This document shows positions 1-10,849 of a DNA stretch of 64,000 bases, piece by piece. The number at the start of each line of letters is the position of its first letter. The first letter of the stretch is position 1. This DNA comes from Cerioporus squamosus (taxonomy: Eukaryota > Basidiomycota > Agaricomycetes > Polyporales > Polyporaceae). The stretch covers positions 60,133 to 124,132 of the forward strand of contig JABYQS010000116.1 of NCBI GenBank assembly GCA_022592435.1. The letters run 5' to 3'. Both the position numbers and the translations under genes were made by a program. A model generated the notes under the pieces. It did not search any database, had not been told where the DNA came from, and saw only the letters and a list, made by a program, of their open reading frames with translations.

Positions 1-2890
1 TGTAACGAGGCTGCACCTCTTGTGGTCCAGGAGCATCGCTCTATGCCCTCCCTCCCACAACGCTGCTTCCCCGCACTTCGATAACGACATGCAACCCCAC
101 CATACGGAGTGACTCACCTGCTCGCGCCATTTCAGTGACTCGAGTCTTAGGAGCACGGATCCTTGCATCCCGATTCCCCTCTGCGCGGCAAAGTTTACAG
201 CGCTGACAGGAAGAATTTTTGGGCGCGGCGACTCACCCGGTTTGCGAGCCCAAGACCTGGCAGCTGGCTTGATACTCAAGGGAGGACGAGAAGTTTGACA
301 GATTTTGCACAGGTTCAAATGGTCCAGTCGATGTGTGGATGTGGTCGCACGCACTGCTGCCAGTCGGCACGTGGCTGCACGGGTCCACGGTACGGCTGGC
401 CCGGATTCCGAGTCGGGACTGCCAGCGGCAACAGAAGAGCCCAAGTCTGAGCCTACACCTGCCCCGTAGCCTGTCATGAGGTGCGTCGGGCCACACCTCG
501 CCCCTCTTCATCCTCTCATGCACGTCGACGACCAGGCAGAAGAGCCGGTGGCAGCATTCCCGGATGGGTCTCGCCAGACCTTGAAGGTTCGTCATGGTGT
601 CACCGCGCTCTACCCCGTCTGAGGTCCCCATGCACACATAAACCCCGCAAACCCAGACTACGCACTCTGTCCCTGATATCAGACACACTGAGCCAACAGC
701 GTCCCTGCAACCAGCCACGGTCGCGGTCGCGGTTACCAAAGGGCGACGGGCCTCCCCGCCGCTTCTAGCATCCGAGGTACCCCTCGCTGAGGTTTGTCCG
801 TGCTCCCAGTGCCGCGCCTCCCCTTCTCACCCGCCCGTATAACTCAGCACACGCAACCCTCCGAGCCAGAGGAAGTTGCAGTAGAGTCGCCCCAGGAGCC
901 GTACCCGCATCACGTCTGCATCGAGCAGGTACGATTTCGCGCTCACTTGTCTTGCTCTGGCTTTCCCGTCTTACACGCGCGCCAGATCTTTCAAGAGATC
1001 GAGCAGCAGAGCGAGCACCGTGCCCACCAGGAGCAGGTGCGATCGCGCGCGGTTACGAGGGACCCAGGGCAGGAGCGGAACAGGGGACGGGGGAGCATCT
1101 TCGTCTCGAGATTCGGCCAGGTATGTTGCGTGTGGTTTGGCTCCGACGGCGAGAGGCACACGTGGAAGGCTAGGTCCACGTCATGCACCACCCAAGTCTG
1201 ATATTGGAGGGAATGGGGGGCCTGTTTCTGGCACACTGAGCGAGGACGTGTGTGGCAGCCACTGCGTGTGCACGTCGACGGAGTTTGCACCGTTGGTCGC
1301 CGTGCCCGCGTGGCCTCTGTCTTCACTTGGTCTTCCACCCCATAAGCCAGTGTGCCAACCGTACGAACAACGTCACGGAGGGCGCGGCAAGGGCGATGAG
1401 CACGAAACAGATCGGTGACGCGGAGGTGAGCACGGGAAGCCGCAGCAGGACAGCGGGAGCAGCAACGGCGGCGAAGAAGGATATGAATCGCGTTTCGCAT
1501 CCGAGCCGAGGCTGCTGTCGCAGCAGGAGACACATCAGCCAGTTCCATCCGAGCACGGGCACAACGCTCAGCAGCAGCCTCCCTTGGCTGATGCGTCTTC
1601 AATGCCTGGACGTAGTCGCTCCCCTACGTTGGATTACATTACGCCCAGTGACTCCACAGGTCAGTGAAGACGAGAGCCCACCTTCCGGCTGCAGCTCACG
1701 GCGACTTAGCAGCACCGGTGATACCTCCAGCGTTGAGTGCAGGTACGCCTGCCGCCAGTAGGCGTGACTTTTCGCGGGGGTGCACGTCGTCAAGTTCGAA
1801 GGGCAAGTCCCTTCGCCGCAAGCACTTCGACGCTTGCCTCTCGCTCTCTGAACCTATGCTCATCTCTCCCGTTCATGCCTTAGGTTCGCCCGCCAAAACC
1901 GGCTCGGGCATTGTACCTCGTGTCGTACGCCCGCATAACGACCTACCGGCTCACGCGCCGCTGGCCATATCCCATGGCATGAAGTTTGGTGAGTGCGTAC
2001 GCTATACGACGCGGTGATTTGCTGACTTTTCGCGCATACCACCTTATTATGGTTCGCCCCGGTCGCTCGCGCCGTGTGACCCATGGGCTCAGAGAGGGAT
2101 GAGCCTCACCCACTGCTTGCACCACGGTCTCCTTCCGCACGCATCTGGGGTCGGGTCAAGAAACGCGAACTTTCCGGTAGGCGCAGATGTGACATTGCGA
2201 GCTCCCTGCTCTGTTGACCGTGCCTACCCATCAGATGCTATGCTCCCTCCTGGCCGGCGCACAGCGGCTCCGAGCTGCACCCAAGTTGAACGCTCAATTC
2301 GCCACGTTCACGCAGGGGATATTCTGTGTGTGCATGGACAGGGTGGGGGCAACTCGGTTACCAAGGATCCGAGCTCCCTGCCCAACATGTTGCGGCCTGA
2401 CAGCCCAGCACTGCTGGCGCAGCGCCGACCTCAAACCGCTCAAGACTCCGGCGTCCATAGTTCTGGCCACTCTGCCGTGTCCGGTGCCTCGCCGCACGAG
2501 TCAGACCGCCCCAGTCACACTCCGAGCCCTGCACGCACCGTCGTCGCAGTGACGCGCCGTTCTACTCGCCAGGCAGCATTGCGAGCTCAGTCAAGGACCG
2601 TTAGCACCAGCGGGGCACAGAGCGAGGGCTCTCGAACGGGTTAGATGCTTTCTCAGCTGAGATCCAACTGCGCGCGACGGCTGACTTACCACTTGGATCC
2701 CCAGGCAGGTGGACGTTTGACGGTGTTGTGTTGCCATCGCGACATTGCGGACGTGGCAGGAGGTGACAACAAAAGGGCTAACGCTGGCGGATGGTGTGCA
2801 TCCTACGTGCAGGGGTGATAGGTCACCAGCTGACGGCGGAAGGCATCCTGCTGTTATGAGCAGGGCTCGTGGATCGCGAAGTGGTTCATT
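1..2890. other. No recognisable gene
   Basis: Only short overlapping open frames are present, with Pro/Ser/Arg-rich composition typical of chance frames in GC-rich fungal DNA. No frame carries a domain I recognise, and no set of splice sites joins frames into a conserved protein. This could be decayed repeat DNA or a long intergenic stretch. Confidence 0.5.
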
Positions 2891-3008
2891 CCGTCATACA
2901 GTACTTGTGTAGTAGCGCCTCCTCGCCTCAGACGCTGTTCCCTCCGAACCCCATCCCAACGGGCTCGAGATGCGAGCTGCAAACCAACTGCAAACCGTCC
3001 TCCCGATA

Positions 3009-3395
3009 TCACTGGGGTTGTGTCTGATGGAAGCGAGTGTTACTCGGGAAGAGTAATATTGTCCCCGCCTCAATATGAAGTCCACTGACTAGTTCCGCCA
3101 CGTCCCACAAAAAGATTTGGCTATCTAGAATCTGGGCCAACACCCGCTGCCCAAATGATCCAGCATGAATGTGCATTGCACCCAGGATCACGTCTTCGCG
3201 GCGGCGAGATGCCAGCGCAAACCGCGCTTGACAAGAGACAGGGTATGAGTATGTGCTAGCCTGAAAAATGTGGAGGTTCGACTCACCGTGAATGCGCGCA
3301 GTGTTTGCCTCAGGGGCTTCGGGACATATGGGGTAATCTAACGCACGGCGATGAGAACGATGTCGATACATCTGACGTCCAGGCGCGCTGGACAC
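3009..3395 (-). pseudogene. Unrecognised gene remnant with an LWD/GTILLFPS-like segment
   Basis: A 128-codon minus-strand frame whose C-terminal half looks protein-like rather than random: a stretch ending in FLWDVAEL followed by IEAGTILLFPSNT and a histidine. By eye this resembles the 'LWDL ... EFPPGT..FIPS...H' segment of the TET/JBP-type gene at 9-11 kb, so it may be a scrap of a cupin-like or 2-oxoglutarate dioxygenase-like protein. No HxD metal motif is visible upstream and no neighbouring exon could be joined. The similarity is short and may be coincidence. Confidence 0.2.
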
Positions 3396-3889
3396 CCGAG
3401 GTGCCAGCTAGAGTGGAGAGGGCACACATACCTGACGTTGCAACGTCACTCTGAAGCCCCTCCGACGGTTGTAACGTTGGCTTCTGGTTAGGTTCGCGGC
3501 TCATTGTTGAGTTGCTCACTGAGATGTTCAAGCCTTAGCGGTGTTGGGCAAATGGGCAGAGGATGGGAGAGGCGGTGTGGACAAGGCGCAAAGAGTGTAC
3601 GGGCAGACAGTGGCTCACGGTCACGGCGCTGCACGCCGGGCTCCCTATCAAACGAACCGTCACATGGGGCAGCCGAGTACTACCCCGAAAACACACCGGG
3701 CGATCAGGAGCCTAATATGTTTTCGAGAACGTTCTTCGTCAGGCGCAGCCCTCGTAGATACAGGTGTCGTGAACTAGCACCAGGAATGAAGTACCGACGA
3801 GCGACACGTTAATGAGGTTCGTCTGCCAACGCACGACTCTCAATAACAACCGGAATCTGACTCTTCATGGTTCGGATGTAACGCGCAGG

Positions 3890-4275
3890 GAGGTCAAGGA
3901 GCTCCTGCCCGCGAACATGGGTGAGCTTTACAGGTATGTGCAGAAGGTCGGGAGGAACGTACACTGTTGCGCAAACGTGCCCATATAAACAGAGGTACAA
4001 GAAGCCTGTCCGTGCGATCTTCGGGCTGCAAGGCTGCGGCGTCATCCGCAGCGATGGTCGTCAGTGTCTTGAATTCGTCCCAGAGAGCCCTTTGATCTGC
4101 TGCACTGCCGGCAGTGCCGAAGTATAGCATGCTGCCCACTACGGTGACCACGCCGCGCAGCTGCTGCACCGACAGCCCCTCGAACAGATCTGAACAAAAG
4201 ACGTCCCTCCAGAAGCGAAGCACTTCGTCTTGGGATGTGCGCACACGCTCCAGATCGACGGGGACCGTTAGCTGA
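3890..4275 (-). pseudogene. Paralogous gene fragment, copy 1 (FWRD...GSMLYF...PLFIWA)
   Basis: A minus-strand exon begins after a plausible acceptor (CCTCAG) with LTVPVDLERVR and runs through FWRDVFCSDLF, VVGSMLYF, LWDEF and LLVPLFIWA. The same order of motifs, with matching spacing, occurs in the frame at 6,310-6,660, so the two are homologous. No known domain is recognised. Upstream and downstream frames do not join convincingly, so this is treated as a fragment or a poorly resolved multi-exon gene. It is the better preserved of the pair through the core of about 95 residues. Confidence 0.35.
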
Positions 4276-4599
4276 GGCAATTCATGGTCAGTTTATCGAG
4301 GAAGTGGTAGGCGCATGCAACTCCTTACATGGTATATGCGGCCGCAGCCTTGCACCTTCATTCCCAGACCTTCGAGAGGGAGGGCCGGGGAGCCAGAAGG
4401 GAGACGGCTCAACCAAACAGTCACCCGCCCCGGGAGTACTTGCAACGGCCAGTCGGCCTGTTGGTAAGGCGCTGCGAGAGTCCCTGGCTGCATGTCTGAA
4501 CCAACTTTGGAGAGACGAGAGAGTATCTGGGCTGCCGCCACTGCGGCGCCCTCGATAGCGCGTCTCTTGCATCCCCTCGGCACGACGATACGATCTGAA

Positions 4600-5890
4600 G
4601 CCGGGCAGGATTAACGGTGATCACAGCGCTGGGCGTTCAAAATTGCCTTACGATCGCCAAATGACAATCGGCATCGATCCTGTGAGGATTTCCATTTATC
4701 AGATCGTGGCGTCGACATCCCTACCGGACTCACTGTCTAGACTGAGGATAGCGGGCGATACCTCGGGGCTCGGCAAGAGCTATCGCGATCATTCCACGGG
4801 CATACAAAATTGAGGATGCAAGGCAGATCGGGCCATGAACGGGCGATCACTTCAAGGCGTTGGAGGTTTAGCAGGAGTGCCCTCGAGGACTCACGTATGT
4901 TTGCTAGATCCTTATCTGCATAGCCACCTTACCCCAGATCTCTAGATCTCATCGCTCAGCATTTACGATTCGCGTGCACCTTCTCTCCGACAGCCCAAAC
5001 CTTGTGGGCATGGCAAGGTTTTGGGGTGCCTCGAAGACGCACCTCGGCCCGTTCTTCCATCCGCCCTGGGGCTGCCGAACTTTCGCGAAGACAGGTTCGG
5101 AAAAATGGCCGAGGCTTGCAGCGCTACTGGGTTCACCTTCCTGTGCTGCGTGCAGCTTCTTGCTGGCTGTTGTCGCATCCCTCCTATGATCCTCGCCCTC
5201 TTCTGCTTCGCCAGACCACTGCCGTTCGGTTCGGTATCTTACCCGTTGGCACGTCCAAGTCACACCGTTCAGGACTACACCGCATCATCGCAGGAGGTCG
5301 GAGTGGGATACCCGATGCATGGTGTGACAGGATTCTGGCAAGGCATGCGGTGTGTTCGTAAACCTCTCTGCTACGATATGTGGGTGGACGAGATCATTCG
5401 TGATCGCCCTGCTTCAACTGTGCTGGCTTCAACCGTGCGTATCCCTGACTGCCTCTCCAAGCTGGTGAACGCTGATGTACGCCACATACAGATTACTCTC
5501 CGGCTTCGGCGCGCTATATCTGGTGAGTATCCTCACAGATCGCTCGACATGTACCCCCAGATCGCTCGACATGATCCTCACAGATCGCTCGACATGTACC
5601 CCACGGAGTTTCGCGGCCTCGAATGTTCTCATGTACGCCGTTCAGTATATATCACGCTTTTGTATTACGCTCGCCCCCGGCTCTTTGTCTGATAAAGACG
5701 TCACTATCTATATCTTCTGTACATCCTGCTACCATCCTCCCGAAGACTGATGACACCCGCGGAGCTCCGAGTGCTATACTTGGGTGAACTCTTCCCGCCG
5801 ACGCCCTCAAGCAGTTTCGCAATTGTCAATTTTGTACGATATACTCAGCGCAAAGCCGATCACCTATCGGCCTTGCATCTCACGTACTTC
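4600..5890. other. No recognisable gene; short tandem repeat inside
   Basis: No supported coding sequence. The stretch contains three copies of a 16-bp word (cagatcgctcgacatg) starting at 5,535, 5,558 and 5,581, giving a 23-bp local period. Confidence 0.4.
5535..5603. repeat. Short 23-bp-period tandem repeat, three copies
   Basis: The word cagatcgctcgacatg starts at 5,535, 5,558 and 5,581. The three copies are nearly identical with slight variation in the spacers. It looks like a young local duplication without coding context. Confidence 0.7.
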
Positions 5891-6210
5891 TTAGTGTGCA
5901 GTCAACAGATGTTCTTCTTCTAAGTAGATAGCGCTTTCAGGACATCGAGATGCGTGTTGAGTATGCGAGCGTGATCGACTGCAACGCATGTGTCCTTGCG
6001 ACGGCAGGTTGGACACATTCAGATTTCTATCCTGTCCGGCACTGAGGGCTTCTGTGGCTCTGGTGCCCCATATGAGGCGCAATATAGTGGCTGCGGTCGT
6101 CGTAAGAGAGGCATGTCCACTTCCTCGCACAGTAGATACTATACTACTGGGCTGCAGATAGTCCGACTGTGTCCAGAGTCCCACCATCTTCTTCGGCGTG
6201 CCTGTGCGTC

Positions 6211-6230
6211 GGCGGCGGCGGCGGCGGCGG
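6211..6230. repeat. (GGC)n microsatellite
   Basis: Six to seven uninterrupted GGC triplets lie close to the end of the second FWR...LLWA remnant. On the minus strand they would read as a poly-Arg or poly-Ala/Pro run if translated. There is no evidence that they are coding. Confidence 0.75.
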
Positions 6231-6306
6231 AAGCAGGAAGGCAGCAGGTAATGACATCGCACCCTGCAAGTTCGCCATGGATAAAGATTAGCACCCAAAG
6301 AGACTT

Positions 6307-6665
6307 TCATCCGCCGGGAGAACTCACCGGACAGCGCGTCACCGCCCACAAAAGCAACGGTGCCAGTAGGCTCTCAGTGCGTTCCGCAACGCCGAAATGC
6401 GTGCAGTATGAGACGACGTCTGACATGACTTCATCAAACTCGCCCCAGAGACATGGGATGCTATTGGCACCGTCGTCTGCTCGGAAATAAAGCATGCATC
6501 CGACGGTTGCAATGACGGTGCGGGCTTGACGGCGTGTGCATACGTGTAGGAGGTCCGCGCGGATGTACGATCGCCAGAACGGGCTTGGGTCGTGCACGTG
6601 TGCTCTCATATGGTCGAGAGATCGTGGAATGATAAGCTGCGGGCCAGGTATTGTCAGTCGACGCG
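6307..6665 (-). pseudogene. Paralogous gene fragment, copy 2 (FWRS...GCMLYF...PLLLWA)
   Basis: This minus-strand exon starts after a CCGCAG acceptor with LIIPRSLDHMR. It continues through FWRSYIRADLL, TVGCMLYF, LWGEF and LLAPLLLWA to a GTGAGT donor. It matches the fragment at 3.9-4.3 kb motif by motif. A frame farther upstream (about 6,660-6,950, minus) could be its preceding exon. The product is unknown. Two such copies 2.4 kb apart suggest a local duplication of an Agaricomycete-specific hypothetical gene, now partly decayed. Confidence 0.35.
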
Positions 6666-7019
6666 TCAGGAAGCATAGGGAAGCTCGGGCGCACCGTCAG
6701 GTGTATCCCCGGTGCGAGGATGGCCACCGACACTCCCTCAACCCCTGTGTCACCGCAGCATTTTGGGACGTGGCTTACATAGAACCATACCGGCTGATCT
6801 TCCGCGCGCGCACCATCGGCGGTGCACCGTTGGCCTGCGCGTCGGTTTGCCCCGAGGCACGTCCGCAGAGAGTTCATGTCAAGCACTGTGCCCCCCTCTT
6901 GAGATCCACGCTCGCAGTCTTGCATGCTGTCGGCCGTGTCTATGACTGATGGCAAAGTGACAGTTAGATTCACGCTACAGAGGTGCGATAATGTCAACGT
7001 CAATGACTTGGCCACCACA

Positions 7020-8900
7020 TAATCTACAGGGATGGCTCAATGTGTCTGCGCCTTCAGCTGATTCCAGGTAGAATCAGTCTGGACGCGGTCCAAACATTCC
7101 TTCCCTGCCTGTCCCGCGCATCCACCACTCGTTCTCGGGTGTGTCCTGTCCTTTGGGCTCGCTGTCCAACCTGAGCCCTGTCCTTCTCCTTGCCATGCCG
7201 CCTCAAATCCCTTTCCCGAGTTCGGTAACCGAAAGCCCAGAAGATGTCAAGAGCACTCACCGGACATTGCCTGCGGGGTAGCCGTAGGTGTGGCGGAATC
7301 TGCAGTCATAGCTAGTGCCCGCGATATTAGTGACTCGCGCGCAATATGACATGAAACCGCGACTCACTGCGATTCTTCGACCTGAAAGTTGCTCTACTTC
7401 GCCGTGAGGACAAGGTGCCCAAGTTGCTCCCGAGCCGGTTCACCAGCCGAACGTACACTGAGAATACAGCAAAGATGGTAGAGGGTGCGAACAACTACCT
7501 GGTGGTTCAGGACTTACTTATAAGTACAGTGTTTGGCCTGCCAGTGGACTGACGCCGCTGTGGCTGAGCATGCTTGCTCGTCCTCGCTTCACCTCTCACC
7601 TATCACACCCTATTACCGTCTCTGTGCACGATCCACCACTCGCGAGAGGGCCGCCATGGTCATGGTACCGGATTCAGCGCCATCTTCCAAGCTCGGGGCC
7701 TCGGGGCCTACCCAGCGACGCCGATGTCTGCCAGTGACGACTGCGCGACTGCGCGATGCGCTCTGCACAAAGGTATGTCGCCATTTGCTGACCCTCACCT
7801 TCTCTCATCTGTACTCATTGTAGCACCGTTGCGACTCGCGGGTGATCAATCACTCGCGCGCGATGAGCGGGGGCGCACTGGACCTAACGTCGCGCCGCAA
7901 AACCTTGCGCCAGGAGGACTCACAGGTCCTCCTCTGGCTCCGAGACCGATCAAGCCCCACGAAGCCGCTCTCATATCTATCGACACGTGCGCCCAAGCTG
8001 AACATGCGTACCCCGAGGAGCACGCGTCGCGACCCGCCCACAGTGTAGGTCAAGGTATTTGCGCCGTTGCAGCGCAAACAGGTCGACATTCCCCACGCAG
8101 AAAATCGAACGTGAGTGGAGCCGGTACCATTAAACTCTGAGTTGACGTTCTCCAAGGTGTATGGCAGTCGGAGACTTGCCCAGGTCGCGAAGCTCCGCCA
8201 GCACAGAGGCTGCAACGTCGCACCGACTCCGCACGCCGGCGCCATGGACTAGAGTCCTCCTCGGTCAGGCACGACCCTAGGATGAACAAATCACTCGGTC
8301 AGGCGCAGCCCTAGCATGAATGAGTCACTCGTTCATGCTAACCGACAGCGATTGCCCGTATAATTCTAGCGGAGGCACGAGTAGGCCGTCATGTTGTTGA
8401 GCTGCGTCGCGGACTGCAGGAGCGTGAACGGGAGGCCCGCGCGTCGCTTGTCCTAGTCTCCAAGGGTAACCCGTGGTCCTCCGAGCAGTACGATGGTTCT
8501 TCAAGGGCTTTGCGAGCTTCCCCGCTAGCCCTGCTAGGTCAGTCGGCTTGCGTCGGGCACCCCAGGGGCTCGCACTTCGCGCCGTAGGCTCACTATGCAC
8601 TCGTAGGCTCCCATTATTCCCTCCCCTGTGTCTACCTGTCCAGCCCGAGCATCAAAGTCGAAGTCCCGCAAGACATATAGCGCACTGTTCTTGTTGTTTG
8701 TCGGGAAATACATAGGATGAGCGGTTATCCAGCATCTGTCGACCTTCCTGTCGCTGGATGTGCGTGCAGACGACGTCGTGTGTCGACCTCGCGACACCTG
8801 AGACAGTCAGAAAGACTACATCATATGTAGCCTGCCTTCTTGAACCCGTGACCCATTCACAACGACGTGCGGCTTACTAGATCCACCATTGCCACTTCAC
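7020..8900. other. No recognisable gene
   Basis: Short frames only. One 34-bp tandem duplication (8,261-8,328) is present. No conserved motif or coherent exon chain was seen on either strand. Confidence 0.45.
8261..8328. repeat. 34-bp tandem duplication
   Basis: The word tcggtcaggc starts at 8,261 and again at 8,295. The 34-bp units share most bases (ccctag.atgaa...tcac). A partial third unit follows. Confidence 0.6.
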
Positions 8901-8960
8901 CTGTCACATTGAATATCAGCTAAGTAGGGTGTGTACATGACATGTGCGATCTAACACGTC

Positions 8961-10833
8961 TCAGGCCTCGGCCTCCTCCGCCTGAGCAAGTAGGTCCGCC
9001 CAGGTGCTGAACCGAGCAATCCCTTCCATCCAGCGCTGCGTACCCGTCTTCGCATGAGCCCCACCCTTCGCAAAGAAGTTCTTCTGCGTCTGCATCCCAC
9101 AGTCGACCCATCGGAACAGCGCGCCGGCCGTGAATTGCGTAAAGGACATACGCTTCTCGTGTTCGGCCACCGTGGTGTTGGAATGACGGAGAATAGCGGA
9201 GGGAATGAACATGACCGTCCCCGGCGGGAACTCGACAACGAGCTTCAGGTCCCAAAGCACCATATGTCCGCCTTTCTTGTGGTCAAAGTCGCCCAATGCC
9301 ATGATTCCGCACCAACCAGGGGCGAAGTTCTTATCGTCAGTGTGCACGCGCGCCACCGAACGAGGTCCGAAGTTGAATGTTGCCGCAGCGAAGACGTCCG
9401 GTTGCCAGTTTGCGCGCAATGTGGGATCAGCGCGACGCAACCGTCCCATATTTTCTTCGTAATACTTGTACATGGGCCTTTGGTAGGTCATGAAACATCC
9501 TAGATTGCTACGTTAAGCAGGGAAAAATCTCACAAATGGGGCACGTACGGTCCATGAACAGAGCGATCCGACGCACAGCATCATTATCGCGCAACTTTTC
9601 AATCACCTCTTTATTGGGACCGAGCGCAATGTTTGCGGGGACCTGCGCAGGCATGCAGCAAACGCACAGTGTATAACAGGGTTGGGTACGTACCGTTTGT
9701 CCGCCGCCCATGGAGTAGCCAAGGTTCGCTGCCCACGTACCGCGACGATTCGACGAACTGGCAGGAACCTTCGCCTTCGCCTTTGCCTCTTCGAAGAGCC
9801 TCACCACTTCATCATGGTTCTCCATCCACGTCGGGTCGTCCGGCGGTTGCCCCGCGAACGTTACCATGACTCGACCGTGTTTGTCCAAGAAGCAGAGGGG
9901 GAACCTAACCCAATCTTGTCAGCATGCGTACGTCTGTCGCACTGGGCACCTCTACCTTGGATCAGTCTCCTGGTAGGTAAATCCTCGATCCATGAACCAA
10001 GACAGCTCGTGATCGGCCAACTCATCGGGTGTGTGTGCAACTCGTGCGCCCGTCCATCCAGTGCTGGCGACGGGAAATGTACGTTCTTCCTTATCGGCCA
10101 CGTCAAAGGATAACTCGACGTTCAAGTCGACTGACTGAGCGTTGCGGAGAACACGGAAGACGGCTGGACCGTCGTGTCGGCGTAGGCCGCCGTGCTCTTC
10201 CATGTCGTTCTGGTCTCGGGCTTGGCGCCGCTTGCGCCGCTTCTTCTTGCTGTGATTCTTGTCGTGGTTCTTGGTCGAGTTTTCAACGTCAACCTGACCT
10301 CCGCGCCCGCGACCAGAACCTCCGCGGCTCGGGGCTCCACGACCCGATGGCCCACGGTCCGAGCCTCGGGTTTCGGCGGAGTGGCCACGTGCGGGCAGGC
10401 TGCGCGGGGCACCGCGACGCGCACCTCCGCGGAAGGCTCCAGGTAAACCTCGGGGGGGCGACAAGGGGCGAGGACGAGTGGGTGGGCGCGAAGGCGCCGG
10501 GGGTATCTCCACATACGGGACAAGGTTCTGCGAGTTAGCCCGAGCAGGCTGGTAGACAGTGGGAGGGTCGTCCACCTCGTCGTCCGGGAGCGCGTCGGCA
10601 GACTCGTCACAGGCGACAGCGCGTAGTTCGGCTGTTAGCGCGAGGTCGAACAGACTTGTGCTCAGTTGCACCGGCGGCAGGATTTCCGTGACTCTTGACG
10701 TCTGCGAGCGCGTGGCGGGGCCTATCGGAGCCGTGAGCGCAGGTTCGCTACCAATGTGGCCAAGGCCACTCACCGACGGCAGAAGGACGAGCCACGGACT
10801 CAGCAGAGGATGCAGAAGCTGGAATAGACCCAC
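8961..10833 (-). CDS. TET/JBP-family 2-oxoglutarate/Fe(II) dioxygenase
   Basis: Predicted to oxidise 5-methylcytosine or thymine in nucleic acid, by analogy with the fungal TET/JBP family expanded in Agaricomycetes. Supported exons on the minus strand are: up to 9956, 9904-9694, 9642-9549 and 9499-8961 (stop). Frames agree across all three introns. The last exon holds the catalytic double-stranded beta-helix: an HTD metal motif (codons at 9,345-9,337), then GWCGI, GGHMVLWDL, EFPPGT and FIPSAILRHSNT, which supplies the distal His. An Arg-containing KRMSFTQF strand follows. Upstream exons carry the STGWTGAR and AGQPPDDPTW signatures seen in fungal members, after a basic Gly/Arg-rich tail. The 5' end is uncertain: an acceptor-like site (CTAAC...TTCCAG) lies at about 10,813-10,830, so the first exon may be farther upstream. 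The catalytic region appears intact. Such genes are often linked to KDZ transposons, but no KDZ transposase is visible here. Confidence 0.85.
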
Positions 10834-10849
10834 GGTTAGGGCGTGTTTG

